Below, piece by piece: positions 27,326 to 36,929 of a stretch of DNA of 64,000 bases. Within the stretch, counting starts at the first letter, position 1. Each line of letters starts with the position of its first letter. A model generated the notes under the pieces. The model had not been told where the DNA came from and did no database searches. It saw only the letters and a program-made list of their open reading frames with translations. The DNA comes from Massilia litorea (GTDB lineage Bacteria; Pseudomonadota; Gammaproteobacteria; Burkholderiales; Burkholderiaceae_D): NCBI RefSeq assembly GCF_015101885.1, contig NZ_CP062941.1, positions 2,108,001 through 2,172,000 of the forward strand. Direction: 5' to 3'. The position numbers and the translations under genes are program-made.

Positions 27326-28999
27326 CTATCCATGCGATGCCGGCAAGATCGCCCGCACGCGCGCCAATAAATCTTCCTGGCGATACGGTTTGCCGAGCAC
27401 ATCGAGCCGCTGGCCGCGCGCCGCCGGCAGCTCATCCATGTAGCCGGTGGTGACGAGGATCGGCGTGCCGGGACGGCGCGCGCGCACCTGGTCCGCCAGT
27501 TGCAGCCCGTTCATCCCGCCCGGCATCATCACATCCGTAAACACCAGGTCGATCGCGGCGCCCTCGTCGAGCACGGTCAAGGCCTGTTCGCCGCTCGGCG
27601 CCGAGACGACGGCATAGCCCGCGGACTCGAGCATCGTTTCCGCCAGTTCGCGCACGTCTTCGTTGTCCTCGACCACCAGGATGCGCGCCCTGGCGCTTTC
27701 TCGCGCCGCCTCGTCCTGTTCCTGTGCCGAGGCATCGCCCGCGCCATCGACTGGGAACACCATGCGCACCGTCGTTCCCCGCCCGGGCGTGCTGTCGATT
27801 TCGAGTCGGCCGCGCGACTGCTGCACGAAGCCGTGCACCATCGCCAGCCCGAGGCCGGTGCCCGGTCCCTTGGTCGTGAAGAAGGGTTCGGTGGCCCGCT
27901 GCATGACCTCGGGCGCCATGCCTTCGCCCTCGTCGGCGATGCAGACGGCGACCTGGGCGGCGCCGGGGTCATTGGCTGCGGGGCCGCTGCCGGCCAGCAC
28001 GGCGGTGCTCACGCGGACCCGGCCGCCGTTCGGCATGGCGTCGCGCGCGTTGATCAGGACGTTCAGCAGGGCCATCTCGAAATGCGTCGGGTCAAGCTTG
28101 CAGGAGGGCAGGCCCGGTTTCAGGTCGAGCTGCAGGTCGACCCGGTCGCCCAGGGTACGCACCAGCAGCTCCGAAAATTCGACCAGCAGGGCATTCAGGT
28201 TGACGCGCTTCGGTTCCAGGCGCTGCTTGCGGGCAAAGGTCAGCAGTTGCTGGGTCAGCTTGCCGGCTTTCATGGCGGCCCGCTGGGCACGCCGGATCGG
28301 CTCGGCCGCGCCGCCGGTGTTGTTCAGCGCGAGCAGGGCGAGTTCCAGGTTGCCGTTGATCACCTGCAGCAGGTTGTTGAAATCGTGGGCCATGCCGGCC
28401 GTCAGCTGGCCGATCGCTTCCATCTTCTGCGCCTGCAGCGAGGACTGCTCGCTGGCGCGGCGCTCGGTGATGTCCATCTGCGAAGCGAAGAAATACAGCA
28501 GCTCGCCGTCCTTGTCGAAAATCGGGCCGATATACAGCGCGTTCCAGAACGGCGTGCCGTCGGCCTTGTAGTTCAGGATGTCGACGGCGACGGCGCGCCG
28601 TTCGGCCAGCGCCGCACGCAGCTCGGCCACGGTATCGGGATTGGTCTGCGGCCCCTGCAGCAGGCGGCAGTTGCGGCCGATCAGATCTGTTTCTTCGTAC
28701 TGCGTGAGGTCGAGGAAGGCGCGGTTGGTGAAGACGATCGGATTATCCGCCTGGCGCGGGTCGGTGACGACCATCGGCATGCGCGTCATCTCGACGGCGG
28801 CGAAGAAAATATTGCCGCGCTCTTCCAGGCCCGGCTCCTCGATGTAGCCAGCCTGCCAGTGCTTTTCGCCGGGATTGCCGAGCGGATTGAAGGCGCTGCC
28901 CTCGACTTCGCCGGAAGCGGGCACGCCGACGCTCTGCCCGTCACCCTGGATGTCGAGCGGCTTGCCTGCGTTTTCTTCGGGAGTCGAGCCGGTTGCCAT
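27326..28999 (-). CDS. Blue-light LOV hybrid histidine kinase with C-terminal receiver
   Basis: A 557-residue soluble photoreceptor kinase. The LOV domain (residues ~62-180) has the photoactive-cysteine motif GRNCRLLQGP with C111, the flavin contacts in NYKADGTPFWNALYIGP, and the glutamine Q174 in FASQMDIT. HisKA (AGMAHDFNN, H205), HATPase (NVLINARDAM, GPGTGLGLAMVHG) and a receiver with D489 (LVFTDVMMPGG) follow. Blue light should form a flavin-cysteinyl adduct and switch kinase activity. The ATG at 28999 has AGGA upstream. No output regulator is adjacent. The canonical LOV TGY is TQY here, a minor change. Confidence 0.92.
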   Translation of the reverse strand: MATGSTPEENAGKPLDIQGDGQSVGVPASGEVEGSAFNPLGNPGEKHWQAGYIEEPGLEERGNIFFAAVEMTRMPMVVTDPRQADNPIVFTNRAFLDLTQYEETDLIGRNCRLLQGPQTNPDTVAELRAALAERRAVAVDILNYKADGTPFWNALYIGPIFDKDGELLYFFASQMDITERRASEQSSLQAQKMEAIGQLTAGMAHDFNNLLQVINGNLELALLALNNTGGAAEPIRRAQRAAMKAGKLTQQLLTFARKQRLEPKRVNLNALLVEFSELLVRTLGDRVDLQLDLKPGLPSCKLDPTHFEMALLNVLINARDAMPNGGRVRVSTAVLAGSGPAANDPGAAQVAVCIADEGEGMAPEVMQRATEPFFTTKGPGTGLGLAMVHGFVQQSRGRLEIDSTPGRGTTVRMVFPVDGAGDASAQEQDEAARESARARILVVEDNEDVRELAETMLESAGYAVVSAPSGEQALTVLDEGAAIDLVFTDVMMPGGMNGLQLADQVRARRPGTPILVTTGYMDELPAARGQRLDVLGKPYRQEDLLARVRAILPASHG

Positions 29000-29431
29000 T
29001 GGGTCCTTTCCGCACGATCGGTTTTGCACTGCCCATGCATAAGGCAAGCACATGGCCGATGCTACTGTGGCCGGACACGCCCGACTGTGCGTCGCTTCAC
29101 GCAAGCACGCCATCGGCTCAGCGCCCGGCACACATTTGAGAGGGCACAAACCCGGCAAGCCGGCTACCGCGAACATCACAGTCGGCTGTGCGCAAAGAGG
29201 ACGGCGCCGCAGGATCGGAGACGTGCAGTGATGCCAGGAATGAAACCTCTACGTTACAATCTGCTACCTTAAGGTGACGGGGCTGCCGCAATTACCTTGT
29301 ATAATTGCTCGGTTGCCATGCTGCTGTAGAGCGTTTGCATCTCTCCTTTCAGCGATCGAAACGCTTGCCGCGGTCGATGGCTGCAAATTAAGTCGCGGCC
29401 TGTTTTACGGTCTCCGTCGCGTCCTTTCCAA
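29000..29431. other. 432-base divergent intergenic region with a -10-like TATAAT
   Basis: The region lies between the LOV kinase (minus) and the glycosyltransferase genes (plus). A perfect TATAAT lies at 29300-29305 on the plus strand, but no good -35 is found at 16-18 bases. No convincing gene was found in it. Confidence 0.4.
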
Positions 29432-29665
29432 ATGTGCAATGCAATGCAATTGAGCCAAACCATTCCCAAGCCGCTGGATCCGTTGCGCTTGCTTTGGGTA
29501 CACCGCTTTCTTATCCACCAGCTCGTCGAGCGCGAACTGACCGCCTTCGAAGCGCAGCATGCCACCGCCGAGGCGCAGAACGATGCCTTGCTCGAAGAAC
29601 TCAACCGCACCCAGCGCGAGCGCATCGAAGCACTCGAGCGCGCTGCGAGCCCGTTTTCGCTTTAG
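29432..29665 (+). CDS. Small predicted helical protein, 77 residues
   Basis: The frame has strong GC at third codon positions, as real genes here do, and encodes an amphipathic helical stretch (HQLVERELTAFEAQHATAEA, then EELNRTQRERIEALERAA). The start could be the ATG at 29432 or at 29444; neither has a clear ribosome site. It lies about 105 bases ahead of a GT2 gene. I recognise no family. Coding is supported by codon bias and by a periodic heptad pattern only. Confidence 0.5.
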   Translation: MCNAMQLSQTIPKPLDPLRLLWVHRFLIHQLVERELTAFEAQHATAEAQNDALLEELNRTQRERIEALERAASPFSL

Positions 29666-29769
29666 TGCCTACAACAACACACACACACTGTCCAACAATG
29701 CGCTCCCATGTCAGCGGTTCCGTCGGAGAACCCGGCAGGCTGGCGAGCGAGCCAAGAGAAAAGCAGAAC

Positions 29770-30498
29770 ATGAAGACCGATCCCGTCGTTAGTGCCGTCA
29801 TCACGATGCACGGCGAGGGCATTCTTGCCCACCGTACCTTGTTGTCGATTCAGCGCTGCCGCGAGTATGCCGAAGCGCGCGGCTTGCGTACCGAATTCGT
29901 CATCACGCTCGACAATGCCACCGCGGAAACCCGCCGCGTGATCACGTCGCATCCAGCGTTGCGCGACGACGACCAAGTCCACGAGATCAATTTCCGCGAC
30001 CTCTCCTTGTCGCGTAATTTCGCCATCGAAAAGGCACGCGGGGAATATGTCGGCACCTTCGACGGCGACGATTATTTTTCGAAAAACTGGATCGAGCGCT
30101 GCGTCCGCGGCATCGAGGAAAACGGACCGACCACGATCTATCACCCTGAACTGATGGTGGCGTTCGGCGAACTCAATGCCTACTGGTGGCAACCCGACCA
30201 GTTGAGCAAGTACTACACGCCCGAATGCCTGTTGACCATGAACCTGTGGAACGCGTGCGCCTTCGCCAAGCGCTCGGTTTTCCTAGAGTATCCCTACCAA
30301 GTGTCGCGCCCGGGAGAATCGGGCTTTGGCTACGAGGACTGGCTGTGGAACTGCGACACGATCGCTGCCGGCTACGTGCATCGCACGGCACCCGAGACAA
30401 TTCGCTTCGAACGCCGCAAATCGAACGGCTCGCTCAACGTCGCGCACCAGCGCACGGGCGCCGTGATCCGGCCTTCCGCTTTCTTCGACCAGGTTTAA
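29770..30498 (+). CDS. Family 2 glycosyltransferase (GT-A fold)
   Basis: A 242-residue soluble glycosyltransferase. It starts with SAVITMHGEGILAHRTLLSI, has LRTEFVITLDNA, and the metal/nucleotide site GTFDGDDYFSKNW near residue 96, which supplies the DxD-like motif. The C-terminal part includes GFGYEDWLWNCD, an acceptor/base region. It probably adds a sugar to a surface polysaccharide. The ATG at 29770 follows AAGCAGAAC. The stop is one base before the start of the GT4 gene, so the two are co-translated. Confidence 0.8.
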   Translation: MKTDPVVSAVITMHGEGILAHRTLLSIQRCREYAEARGLRTEFVITLDNATAETRRVITSHPALRDDDQVHEINFRDLSLSRNFAIEKARGEYVGTFDGDDYFSKNWIERCVRGIEENGPTTIYHPELMVAFGELNAYWWQPDQLSKYYTPECLLTMNLWNACAFAKRSVFLEYPYQVSRPGESGFGYEDWLWNCDTIAAGYVHRTAPETIRFERRKSNGSLNVAHQRTGAVIRPSAFFDQV

Positions 30499-30499
30499 C

Positions 30500-32128
30500 A
30501 TGATGTATCGACACGTTACCCGCATTTACCGTTTGATCGATCGCGTCGTACTGCGCCGTGGTCCTATTGCACTCGAGCGTACCGTCAAGGGAACGGCATT
30601 CCGGATTGCGAAGTTCGCTTTTCCCAACCGCATCCCTAGCGCGACGGCCGAGCTCTATCTAGCGCGTGCCCTGGCGCATCGTCTCGAACGGCGCAATGCG
30701 AATGGCAGCGTCAGCGGCCAGGTACCGCAGCCGCTGAGCGGCGTGCGTTCCGTGGCCGGCTTGAGCGCCAAAGAGCGGATCGAACTGGAAAAGGCCGGTG
30801 TCGTTGTGCCGCCCGCGTTGCCGTCCTGGGCCGCGAGCGAAATGGAGGAAATCGCAGCCACACTCGATCCGGCCTTCCATCCGGCGGGCCCGATCACCCC
30901 GCACCTCCAGTACTACGCGATGCCGCTCGAGCACCACTATCCCGGCATTGTTTATGCACGCCTGCGGCGCCAGGTGACCAGCAGGATCGACGTGGTCATC
31001 CTGGTGCCCTGGCTGAAGCAGGGTGGCGCCGACTTGGGCGCCATCCACTTCGCCACAGCCCTGCATGATACGTTCGGCAAGAAAGTACTGGTGATTGGTA
31101 CCGAAGCTGCCGATTCGCCATGGGCCAGCCGTCTTCCCGAAGGCGTGCAGTTCCTGGATGCCGGCACCGAAATGGCGCAGCTGTCGGCTGACGAGCGCCG
31201 CCTGGTCATGGTACGCCTGATGCTGCAGCTGGCCCCCGAGACGATTCACCTGATGAATTCTTACCTCGGCTGGCAAATGGTGGCCTTGCATGCGAAAGCC
31301 TTGCGTCACACCACCAGGATCTACGCCTCGCTGTATTGCGACGACGTATCCGAAGGTGGCCAGCTCGTGGGCTATGCGCAGACTTTCCTGATGGATTGCT
31401 ACGAATCGCTCGATGGCGTCATTTCCGATAACGGCGTCGTGGGTGCCGAGTGGTCGCGTTCCATGGGCATGGCTCCGTCGCTGTTCCACGTCGTGCCGTT
31501 CCCGGTACGCGAGCCGGCACAGCCGCTTCTGCCGCAGTTGCCGGCTGCCCGTACCTTGCTGTGGGCCGGACGCCTGGACCGACAGAAACGCCCGGACGTG
31601 TTGCTCGCCATCGCACAGGCGATGCCGGACTGGACCTTCGACGTGTACGGTCAGACAGTCGTGGATCAGGCGAGCCCTGCCTTGGCCGGTTTGCGCAAGG
31701 CGCCGAACGTGCGCCTGCGCGGCGCGTTCAACGATTTCTATACCGTCGTGCGTCCCGATCACCTGGCGCTGGTCTACACGACGCAGTGGGATGGCATGCC
31801 GAATATCCTGCTGGAAGCGGCCAGGGCCGGGTTGCCGATCGTGGCGCCGGCGGTGGGCGGTATTGGGGAGTTCATTCCCGGCGAGTGGCTTGTGCCCGAA
31901 TGCGCCGATGTCCAAGCCTATGTCGCCCAGATCCGGCGCCTCGCGGACGACGCCTCGCATCGCGAGGAACGCGTGCGTACGCTGACCCAGCGGGTCGGGG
32001 ACGGACATTCGTGGGGCGAGTTTGCCGCAGCGATCGGACGCGTGCCTGGTTACCTGACCACAGCAGCAGCCCAGCTTGCGGGCGATGTCCAGCCGGGCAC
32101 TGACGCACGCGTCGACGCTGCAGCCTGA
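30500..32128 (+). CDS. Family 4 glycosyltransferase (GT-B fold)
   Basis: A 542-residue retaining glycosyltransferase. The N-terminal ~130 residues are a variable extension. The first Rossmann domain begins around VILVPWLKQGGADLGAIHFA. The C-terminal domain has WAGRLDRQKRPDVLLAIAQ, and the sugar-nucleotide binding block WDGMPNILLEAARAGLPIVAP with the conserved E-x7-E-type motif. It lies one base after the GT2 gene. Its stop is followed within a few bases by a truncated galU, suggesting the downstream end of the original operon was lost or rearranged. Confidence 0.82.
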   Translation: MMYRHVTRIYRLIDRVVLRRGPIALERTVKGTAFRIAKFAFPNRIPSATAELYLARALAHRLERRNANGSVSGQVPQPLSGVRSVAGLSAKERIELEKAGVVVPPALPSWAASEMEEIAATLDPAFHPAGPITPHLQYYAMPLEHHYPGIVYARLRRQVTSRIDVVILVPWLKQGGADLGAIHFATALHDTFGKKVLVIGTEAADSPWASRLPEGVQFLDAGTEMAQLSADERRLVMVRLMLQLAPETIHLMNSYLGWQMVALHAKALRHTTRIYASLYCDDVSEGGQLVGYAQTFLMDCYESLDGVISDNGVVGAEWSRSMGMAPSLFHVVPFPVREPAQPLLPQLPAARTLLWAGRLDRQKRPDVLLAIAQAMPDWTFDVYGQTVVDQASPALAGLRKAPNVRLRGAFNDFYTVVRPDHLALVYTTQWDGMPNILLEAARAGLPIVAPAVGGIGEFIPGEWLVPECADVQAYVAQIRRLADDASHREERVRTLTQRVGDGHSWGEFAAAIGRVPGYLTTAAAQLAGDVQPGTDARVDAAA

Positions 32129-32136
32129 GTGCACCC

Positions 32137-32765
32137 GAGAGGTGCTGCGCAGTATCAAGCCCAGCCATGTCGATTGCTTCTATGTGCGTCAGCCGGAAGC
32201 CCTCGGCCTCGGTCATGCTGTCCTGTGCGCTGAAAAGCTGGTCGGCAATAATCCGTTTGCGGTGATCCTCGCCGACGACCTCCTGCATGGGAAGCGCCCG
32301 GTGCTGTCGCAAATGGTGGACGTGTTCAAACACTATCACAGCTCGGTCATCGGTGTCGAAGAGATCGCCCGGGAAGACTCGAAGTCGTACGGCGTGATTG
32401 CGGGGCGCGAGTGGGAAGACCACTTAGTCAAGCTGTCCGGCATCGTCGAGAAGCCGGAGCCGGCGAATGCCCCGTCGAACCTGGGCGTGGTGGGCCGTTA
32501 CCTGCTCAAGCCGAGCATCTTCAAGCATATTCGTGCGCTCAAGCCCGGTGCGGGCGGCGAGCTGCAGCTGACCGATGCCATCCAGTCGCTGCTCACCGAC
32601 GAGCAAGTGTTGGCATATAAATTCGACGGCAAACGCTTTGACTGCGGCAGCAAGCTCGGCTACCTGCGAGCGACTGTTGAATTCGCGTTGCGTCACCCTG
32701 AAGTCGCATGCGAGTTCCGTGCCTACCTGCGTGAGTTCATGGCCGGACAAGGCGTTGGCGCCTGA
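32137..32765 (+). pseudogene. galU: Truncated galU (UTP-glucose-1-phosphate uridylyltransferase), 5' end missing
   Basis: From about 32140 the frame encodes GalU residues ~85 to the end: SIKPSHVDCFYVRQPEALGL, AVILADDLL, YGVIAG, GGELQLTDAIQ and KRFDCGSKLGYL. The first ~85-90 residues, including the nucleotide-binding GxGTRxLPxTK loop and the catalytic lysine region, are absent. Homology begins about 10 bases after the upstream GT4 stop. An in-frame start overlapping the GT4 gene would only add unrelated residues. The protein could not make UDP-glucose, so a functional galU presumably exists elsewhere. The abrupt edge looks like a recombination junction. Confidence 0.85.
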
Positions 32766-33125
32766 ACGCCCGTTTCCCAAGCCGCGTCCGCGGCCGCTCG
32801 CTTGATACGCGAGGGCGGCGCTGATTGTCCAGGTCTGCAGCATCGCCACCACGACCAGTAGCCCATCCTGGTTGCAACCCGGCGCATATTCGAAGCCAGG
32901 CCGAGTTCGTCAGGTACCTGTCGAACAGCTGTGGTGACGATACGAAATCGAATGGCGTCGCGCCCTACCGGGCGCAGCCACTGGAGGATAGGTTTCCAGT
33001 GGCCTGAAGTGAGAAAAACGGGACAGCGCCGGGTAGCGGCCGATCGCTGGCGGATGTGGCTTGAATTACCCGGTGATTCGGCTGGTCGACGCTGTTGTCG
33101 TCGGTTTTCCAGTTCGCAGTGTTAC
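32766..33125. other. 360-base intergenic region between convergent genes
   Basis: No gene is supported. Short open frames are present (e.g. 32825-33007), but they have no recognisable domain and poor coding bias. The stretch separates the galU fragment from the 3' end of the GtrII-type gene and lies at a mosaic junction, so it may be decayed DNA. Confidence 0.4.
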
Positions 33126-34595
33126 TTAAAGGCAGACGTGTACTGTTCCCTCTACTTCACGTATCGATCCGGAATTCGGAAACGAGGGTGCGTTTTCACA
33201 ACGTGTATCTCCTTGAACGCCTGACTTTACGTTCAATCGTCGTCCAGCGGCTTCTTCAAATAGCGGGTCGACAGCCCAACCAGAAGCGAACGCAGAAATA
33301 TTGGCGTCACCGAGTCCCATACCCTGGTCGATTTCATAAGCCCACGTGGCACGGTGAATCAAAATAGGGGTTGACGCATCAAGTTGCCTGATTTCTGAAA
33401 TTTTCGTCACGATTTCACGAGCACGCGCGATATCCCAGCGATTCAGACGTTGCTGATTCTCCAGGAGCCACCCGCTCTTACCGGAGAAAATGGCAGCCGC
33501 GATTAATAGCGCGACGCTTGCCACGCGTACCTGGACTCGCGATGCTCCGAAAGAGAAGATGGCAATGCCGAGTGCGACTGCCACTGGCATTGCAATTAAC
33601 GTACGAGGCACTGGCCACCACACCCCCGAGATGGAGGTCGGTAACAGTGCGAGAGCGATTCCCAGCGCGATGACAATCCCACCGGATAACACTTGCATCC
33701 ATTGCCCACATGCTGTCGAGGCACGAACACAAAGTACGAGGATGGCAGCAGCGGTGCAAATGGCAGCGACTGGTCCGACAAGGGGGTGGCTCCCGCCGAA
33801 AATGCCCATCAAGAGCACCGCGATATCGACAAAACGACCACTGATATCGTTTACACCAAGTATGGACGTTCTGGCGTCAGAACTGACCGCAACCATACGA
33901 ACGGTGAGAGCAAAAAGAGCCACGTAGAAAGCACTCGCGATAGCCCCTGCAAGGACGGTGCTCCTGACAGCCAAAAGCGCTGCGCGCAATGGTGGAAGGT
34001 GGATGTTTTTTTGAAGGAAAATACCTAAGGCTGCAATACAGAAAAATGCCATCGCAATCTGATTGAGCCCCGACGCAATCGCAGCCACGGCGGAGGCGGC
34101 GCACAGACGACCGATTGTCACCGGTCCATCTTGTGCGAGCAACGTAATTGCACCTACGATTAGCAAGGCCCAAACCCCCACGCCAAAAAGGGCTTGTCGA
34201 AAACTTACATACTCAGCAAAGAAAGGGTGGGCGCCAAGCAGGGCACCCAGGGCAATCGCCAGCAATATGTCTTTTTCGAGCCACTTGGCCAAGGTCACCC
34301 AGGAAATAAGAAGGAAACCGCCGGCACTGAGGAAAAACCCGATGCTTGCTAGCTGCGGTTGTTTTAAGTCGGAAAAATCCAGCACACTCTGCAGGAGTGC
34401 AAAAGTAAAGCGGCCTTGAGAAATGAAAAAGTCCTGCATCTGACCTTTTTCACTAAGCATAGTAGCGTAATCGTCAAGGGCATAACCAACCGTCAGGCCA
34501 AGCGACTTCGAAGCCAGGAACAAGAGGAAAAATGATGCGGCAAACCACCAGAAATTTTGCCCACAAAGATACGACTGATTACTTTTTGATGTCAC
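33126..34595 (-). CDS. GtrII-type polytopic membrane glycosyltransferase
   Basis: A 489-residue membrane protein with about ten hydrophobic segments, starting WWFAASFFLLFLASKSLGLT. GYALDDYATM near the first loop fits the acidic motif of GtrII-like transferases, which move a sugar from undecaprenyl phosphate onto a glycan on the periplasmic side. The long C-terminal soluble tail (ILIHRATWAYEIDQGMGLGD) also matches that family. The start is GTG 34595 with GGAG eight bases upstream. It is the last gene of the minus-strand cassette and has noticeably lower GC and looser codon choice than rfbA/rfbB, suggesting separate acquisition. Exact substrate unknown. Confidence 0.7.
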   Translation of the reverse strand: MTSKSNQSYLCGQNFWWFAASFFLLFLASKSLGLTVGYALDDYATMLSEKGQMQDFFISQGRFTFALLQSVLDFSDLKQPQLASIGFFLSAGGFLLISWVTLAKWLEKDILLAIALGALLGAHPFFAEYVSFRQALFGVGVWALLIVGAITLLAQDGPVTIGRLCAASAVAAIASGLNQIAMAFFCIAALGIFLQKNIHLPPLRAALLAVRSTVLAGAIASAFYVALFALTVRMVAVSSDARTSILGVNDISGRFVDIAVLLMGIFGGSHPLVGPVAAICTAAAILVLCVRASTACGQWMQVLSGGIVIALGIALALLPTSISGVWWPVPRTLIAMPVAVALGIAIFSFGASRVQVRVASVALLIAAAIFSGKSGWLLENQQRLNRWDIARAREIVTKISEIRQLDASTPILIHRATWAYEIDQGMGLGDANISAFASGWAVDPLFEEAAGRRLNVKSGVQGDTRCENAPSFPNSGSIREVEGTVHVCL

Positions 34596-34597
34596 TG

Positions 34598-34840
34598 TCA
34601 CTGCTCCATAAGTCGAAAGGCACCTTCCGCTGCCGGGATCGCGCGATTGATGTGCGGCTCCACGCGAATCCATAACGGAAGTCGTCGTGGCCGGTTGGTA
34701 TTAAGCCATTTGTCATAGCGAAGATCAGTCGCAGACTCTGGCAGATTAAAAACACGATGAAAGCGATCATGTGCGGAAGCGCCATGGCAAATTGTCAAGG
34801 CATGTTCACCATCAATGATGACGCGCGCAGTACGCTCAAT
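34598..34840 (-). pseudogene. Remnant of a WecD-like GNAT acetyltransferase
   Basis: An open frame of about 80 codons between rfbA and the GtrII gene, overlapping both junctions closely. The only standard start is a TTG at 34798, although the similarity-compatible frame extends back to the rfbA stop. Its middle reads TICHGASAHDRFHRVFNLPE then TDLRYDKWL, clearly like AICNGAFSHGRFHRDFLLPR then ADLRYDNWL in the intact acetyltransferase at 38419-39081. The N-terminal domain and the acetyl-CoA-binding C-terminal half are missing, and the following ~35 residues are unrelated. It is too short to be an enzyme and is best read as a recombination scar. Confidence 0.65.
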
Positions 34841-35729
34841 CGTGTCGGTCGTGGTCGATCCTCAGCAGGTATTGGCCGTAGCCGCTCTTGGCGAGTGGTT
34901 CGGCAAGACGTCGCAGTTGAGCCAGATCGATGTACCCCTTGCGGTAGGCAATCTCTTCCGGACATGAGATCTTCAGGCCCTGCCGCTTCTCGATAGTGGC
35001 AATGAACTGCCCGGCATCCTGCAGTGAATCGTGTGTCCCGGTATCGAGCCATGCTGTGCCACGTCCGATCAGTTCGACGTTAAGCGCGCCATGTTCGAGG
35101 TAGCAGCGATTGATGTCGGTGATTTCCAGTTCGCCGCGCGGCGATGGCTGCACGCTGGCCGCGATCTCGCACACCTTGCTGTCGTAAAAGTACAGCCCGG
35201 TAATTGCATAGTTCGACTTCGGCTGGGCCGGCTTTTCTTCGACGCTCACCACGCGCCGCGACTTGTCGAACTCGACGACGCCATAGCGCTCGGGATCCGT
35301 CACGTGATAGGCGAAGACCGTCGCGCCCTTGGTGCGCTCCGTCGCCGCGCGCAGCTTGGTCTCGAGGTCGGTGCCGTAGTAAATGTTATCGCCGAGGATC
35401 AACGCGGACGGCGAATCGCCGAGGAAATCGCGGCCGAGGATAAACGCCTGCGCCAGGCCGTCCGGCGAAGGCTGGACGACGTAGGAGAGTCGGATGCCCC
35501 ACTGGCTGCCATCGCCAAGCAGCTGCTCGAAGAGCGGCAGATCACGCGGCGTCGAGATGATCAGGATATCGCGCAAGCCGGCCAGCATCAGCGTACAGAG
35601 CGGATAATAGATCATCGGTTTGTCGTACACCGGAAGCAGTTGCTTCGAGATCGTCGTCGTGATCGGATGGAGACGCGTGCCGGAACCACCGGCCAGGATG
35701 ATCCCCTTGCGTTGTACTGGCGCGCTCAT
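34836..35729 (-). CDS. rfbA: Glucose-1-phosphate thymidylyltransferase RmlA
   Basis: A 297-residue enzyme making dTDP-glucose from dTTP and glucose 1-phosphate. It has the [11 protein letters not shown] nucleotide loop, [45 protein letters not shown] and the C-terminal KSGYGQYLL. Length and motifs are standard. It overlaps rfbB by 4 bases (ATGA), so the two are translationally coupled. In this cassette its product feeds RmlB and then the WecE-type aminotransferase rather than RmlC/RmlD, which are not encoded in the window. Confidence 0.95.
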   Translation of the reverse strand: MSAPVQRKGIILAGGSGTRLHPITTTISKQLLPVYDKPMIYYPLCTLMLAGLRDILIISTPRDLPLFEQLLGDGSQWGIRLSYVVQPSPDGLAQAFILGRDFLGDSPSALILGDNIYYGTDLETKLRAATERTKGATVFAYHVTDPERYGVVEFDKSRRVVSVEEKPAQPKSNYAITGLYFYDSKVCEIAASVQPSPRGELEITDINRCYLEHGALNVELIGRGTAWLDTGTHDSLQDAGQFIATIEKRQGLKISCPEEIAYRKGYIDLAQLRRLAEPLAKSGYGQYLLRIDHDRHD

Positions 35730-36808
35730 TGGCCGGGCTCCGGTTGGCTGTCGCGGTTTGAATAGTTCGTGTCGAGCCAGCGCAGGTAATCGCCGGACTG
35801 CACGTCGCGCACCCAGGCGTCGTGCTCGAGGTACCACTCGACGGTCTTGCGGATTCCGGTTTCGAAGGTTTCCACCGGCTTCCAGCCCAGTTCGCGTTCG
35901 ATCTTGCGGGCGTCGATTGCATAGCGACGGTCGTGCCCCGGGCGGTCGGCAACGTGGACGATCTGATCGACATAGCTGCCCGCTGCTTTCGGCGCCAGTT
36001 CGTCGAGGATCCCGCACAAGATACGCACGACGTCGAGGTTTGCCATCTCGTTCCAACCGCCAACGTTGTAGGTCTCGCCCGGCCGGCCCGCTTCGAGCAC
36101 GCGTCGGATTGCCGCGCAATGGTCGCTGACGTACAGCCAGTCCCGCACTTGCTGGCCATCGCCGTAAATCGGCAGGGGCTTGCCCTGGCGTGCGTTGGCG
36201 ATAATCAGCGGAATCAGCTTCTCTGGAAAGTGATAGGGGCCGTAGTTATTCGAGCAGTTGGTTGTCAGCGTCGGCAGGCCATACGTGTGGTAGTACGCAC
36301 GTACGAGGTGGTCGGAGGCGGCTTTCGAGGCCGAATAAGGGCTGTTCGGTGCATAGGCCGTCGTTTCGGTGAACGGCGCATCCTCGGCGCCCAGGGTCCC
36401 GTAGACTTCGTCGGTCGACACGTGCAGGAAACGGAAGGCTGCCTTGTCCGCGTCCGCAAGGTCCGCCCAGTAGGCGCGGGTTGCTTCCAGCAGAGCAAAG
36501 GTGCCGTTGACGTTGGTGATGACGAAGTCGCGCGGCCCATGGATCGAGCGGTCGACATGGCTTTCGGCTGCGAAATTCAGGATCGCACGCGGCTTGTACT
36601 GCGCCAGGAGGCCTGCGACGAGTTTTTCATCGCAAATGTCGCCTTTGACGAAAACGTGACGCGGGTCGTCCGCCAGTGCTTGCAAGTTGCCGAGGTTGCC
36701 GGCATACGTCAGTTTATCGAGGTTGATCACCGGCTCGTCGGACTGGGCCAGCCAGCCGAGGACGAAATTGGAACCGATAAACCCCGCACCACCTGTAACT
36801 AAAATCAT
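35726..36808 (-). CDS. rfbB: dTDP-glucose 4,6-dehydratase RmlB
   Basis: A 360-residue extended short-chain dehydrogenase converting dTDP-glucose to dTDP-4-keto-6-deoxyglucose. It has the NAD motif [22 protein letters not shown] (catalytic Thr-Asp-Glu region), the YSASKAASD active-site Tyr and Lys, and [18 protein letters not shown]. The start is the ATG at 36808. It precedes rfbA with a 4-base overlap and follows the aminotransferase gene after a 121-base gap that may hold an internal promoter. The product is the branch point for rhamnose or, more likely here, Fuc4N synthesis. Confidence 0.95.
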   Translation of the reverse strand: MILVTGGAGFIGSNFVLGWLAQSDEPVINLDKLTYAGNLGNLQALADDPRHVFVKGDICDEKLVAGLLAQYKPRAILNFAAESHVDRSIHGPRDFVITNVNGTFALLEATRAYWADLADADKAAFRFLHVSTDEVYGTLGAEDAPFTETTAYAPNSPYSASKAASDHLVRAYYHTYGLPTLTTNCSNNYGPYHFPEKLIPLIIANARQGKPLPIYGDGQQVRDWLYVSDHCAAIRRVLEAGRPGETYNVGGWNEMANLDVVRILCGILDELAPKAAGSYVDQIVHVADRPGHDRRYAIDARKIERELGWKPVETFETGIRKTVEWYLEHDAWVRDVQSGDYLRWLDTNYSNRDSQPEPGQ

Positions 36809-36929
36809 TGGAATAACTCAATGGTAGCCGAACCGGGAATGCATGCCCGATTCGGCGAGTGAGGAAATGCGACGCGGGTCGGCGGGTGCAGTGACTGCGG
36901 GCCGTGGACACCTGCCGCCGCGGCGTTGC

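Noticed and set aside
32931..33224. Short open frames in the region between galU fragment and GtrII gene
   Set aside because: No recognisable domain, poor codon bias and overlapping alternatives; not supported as genes.
34579..34785. Hydrophobic 68-codon frame overlapping the acetyltransferase remnant
   Set aside because: The alternative frame at 34598-34840 shows clear similarity to the intact acetyltransferase, making this one a shadow.
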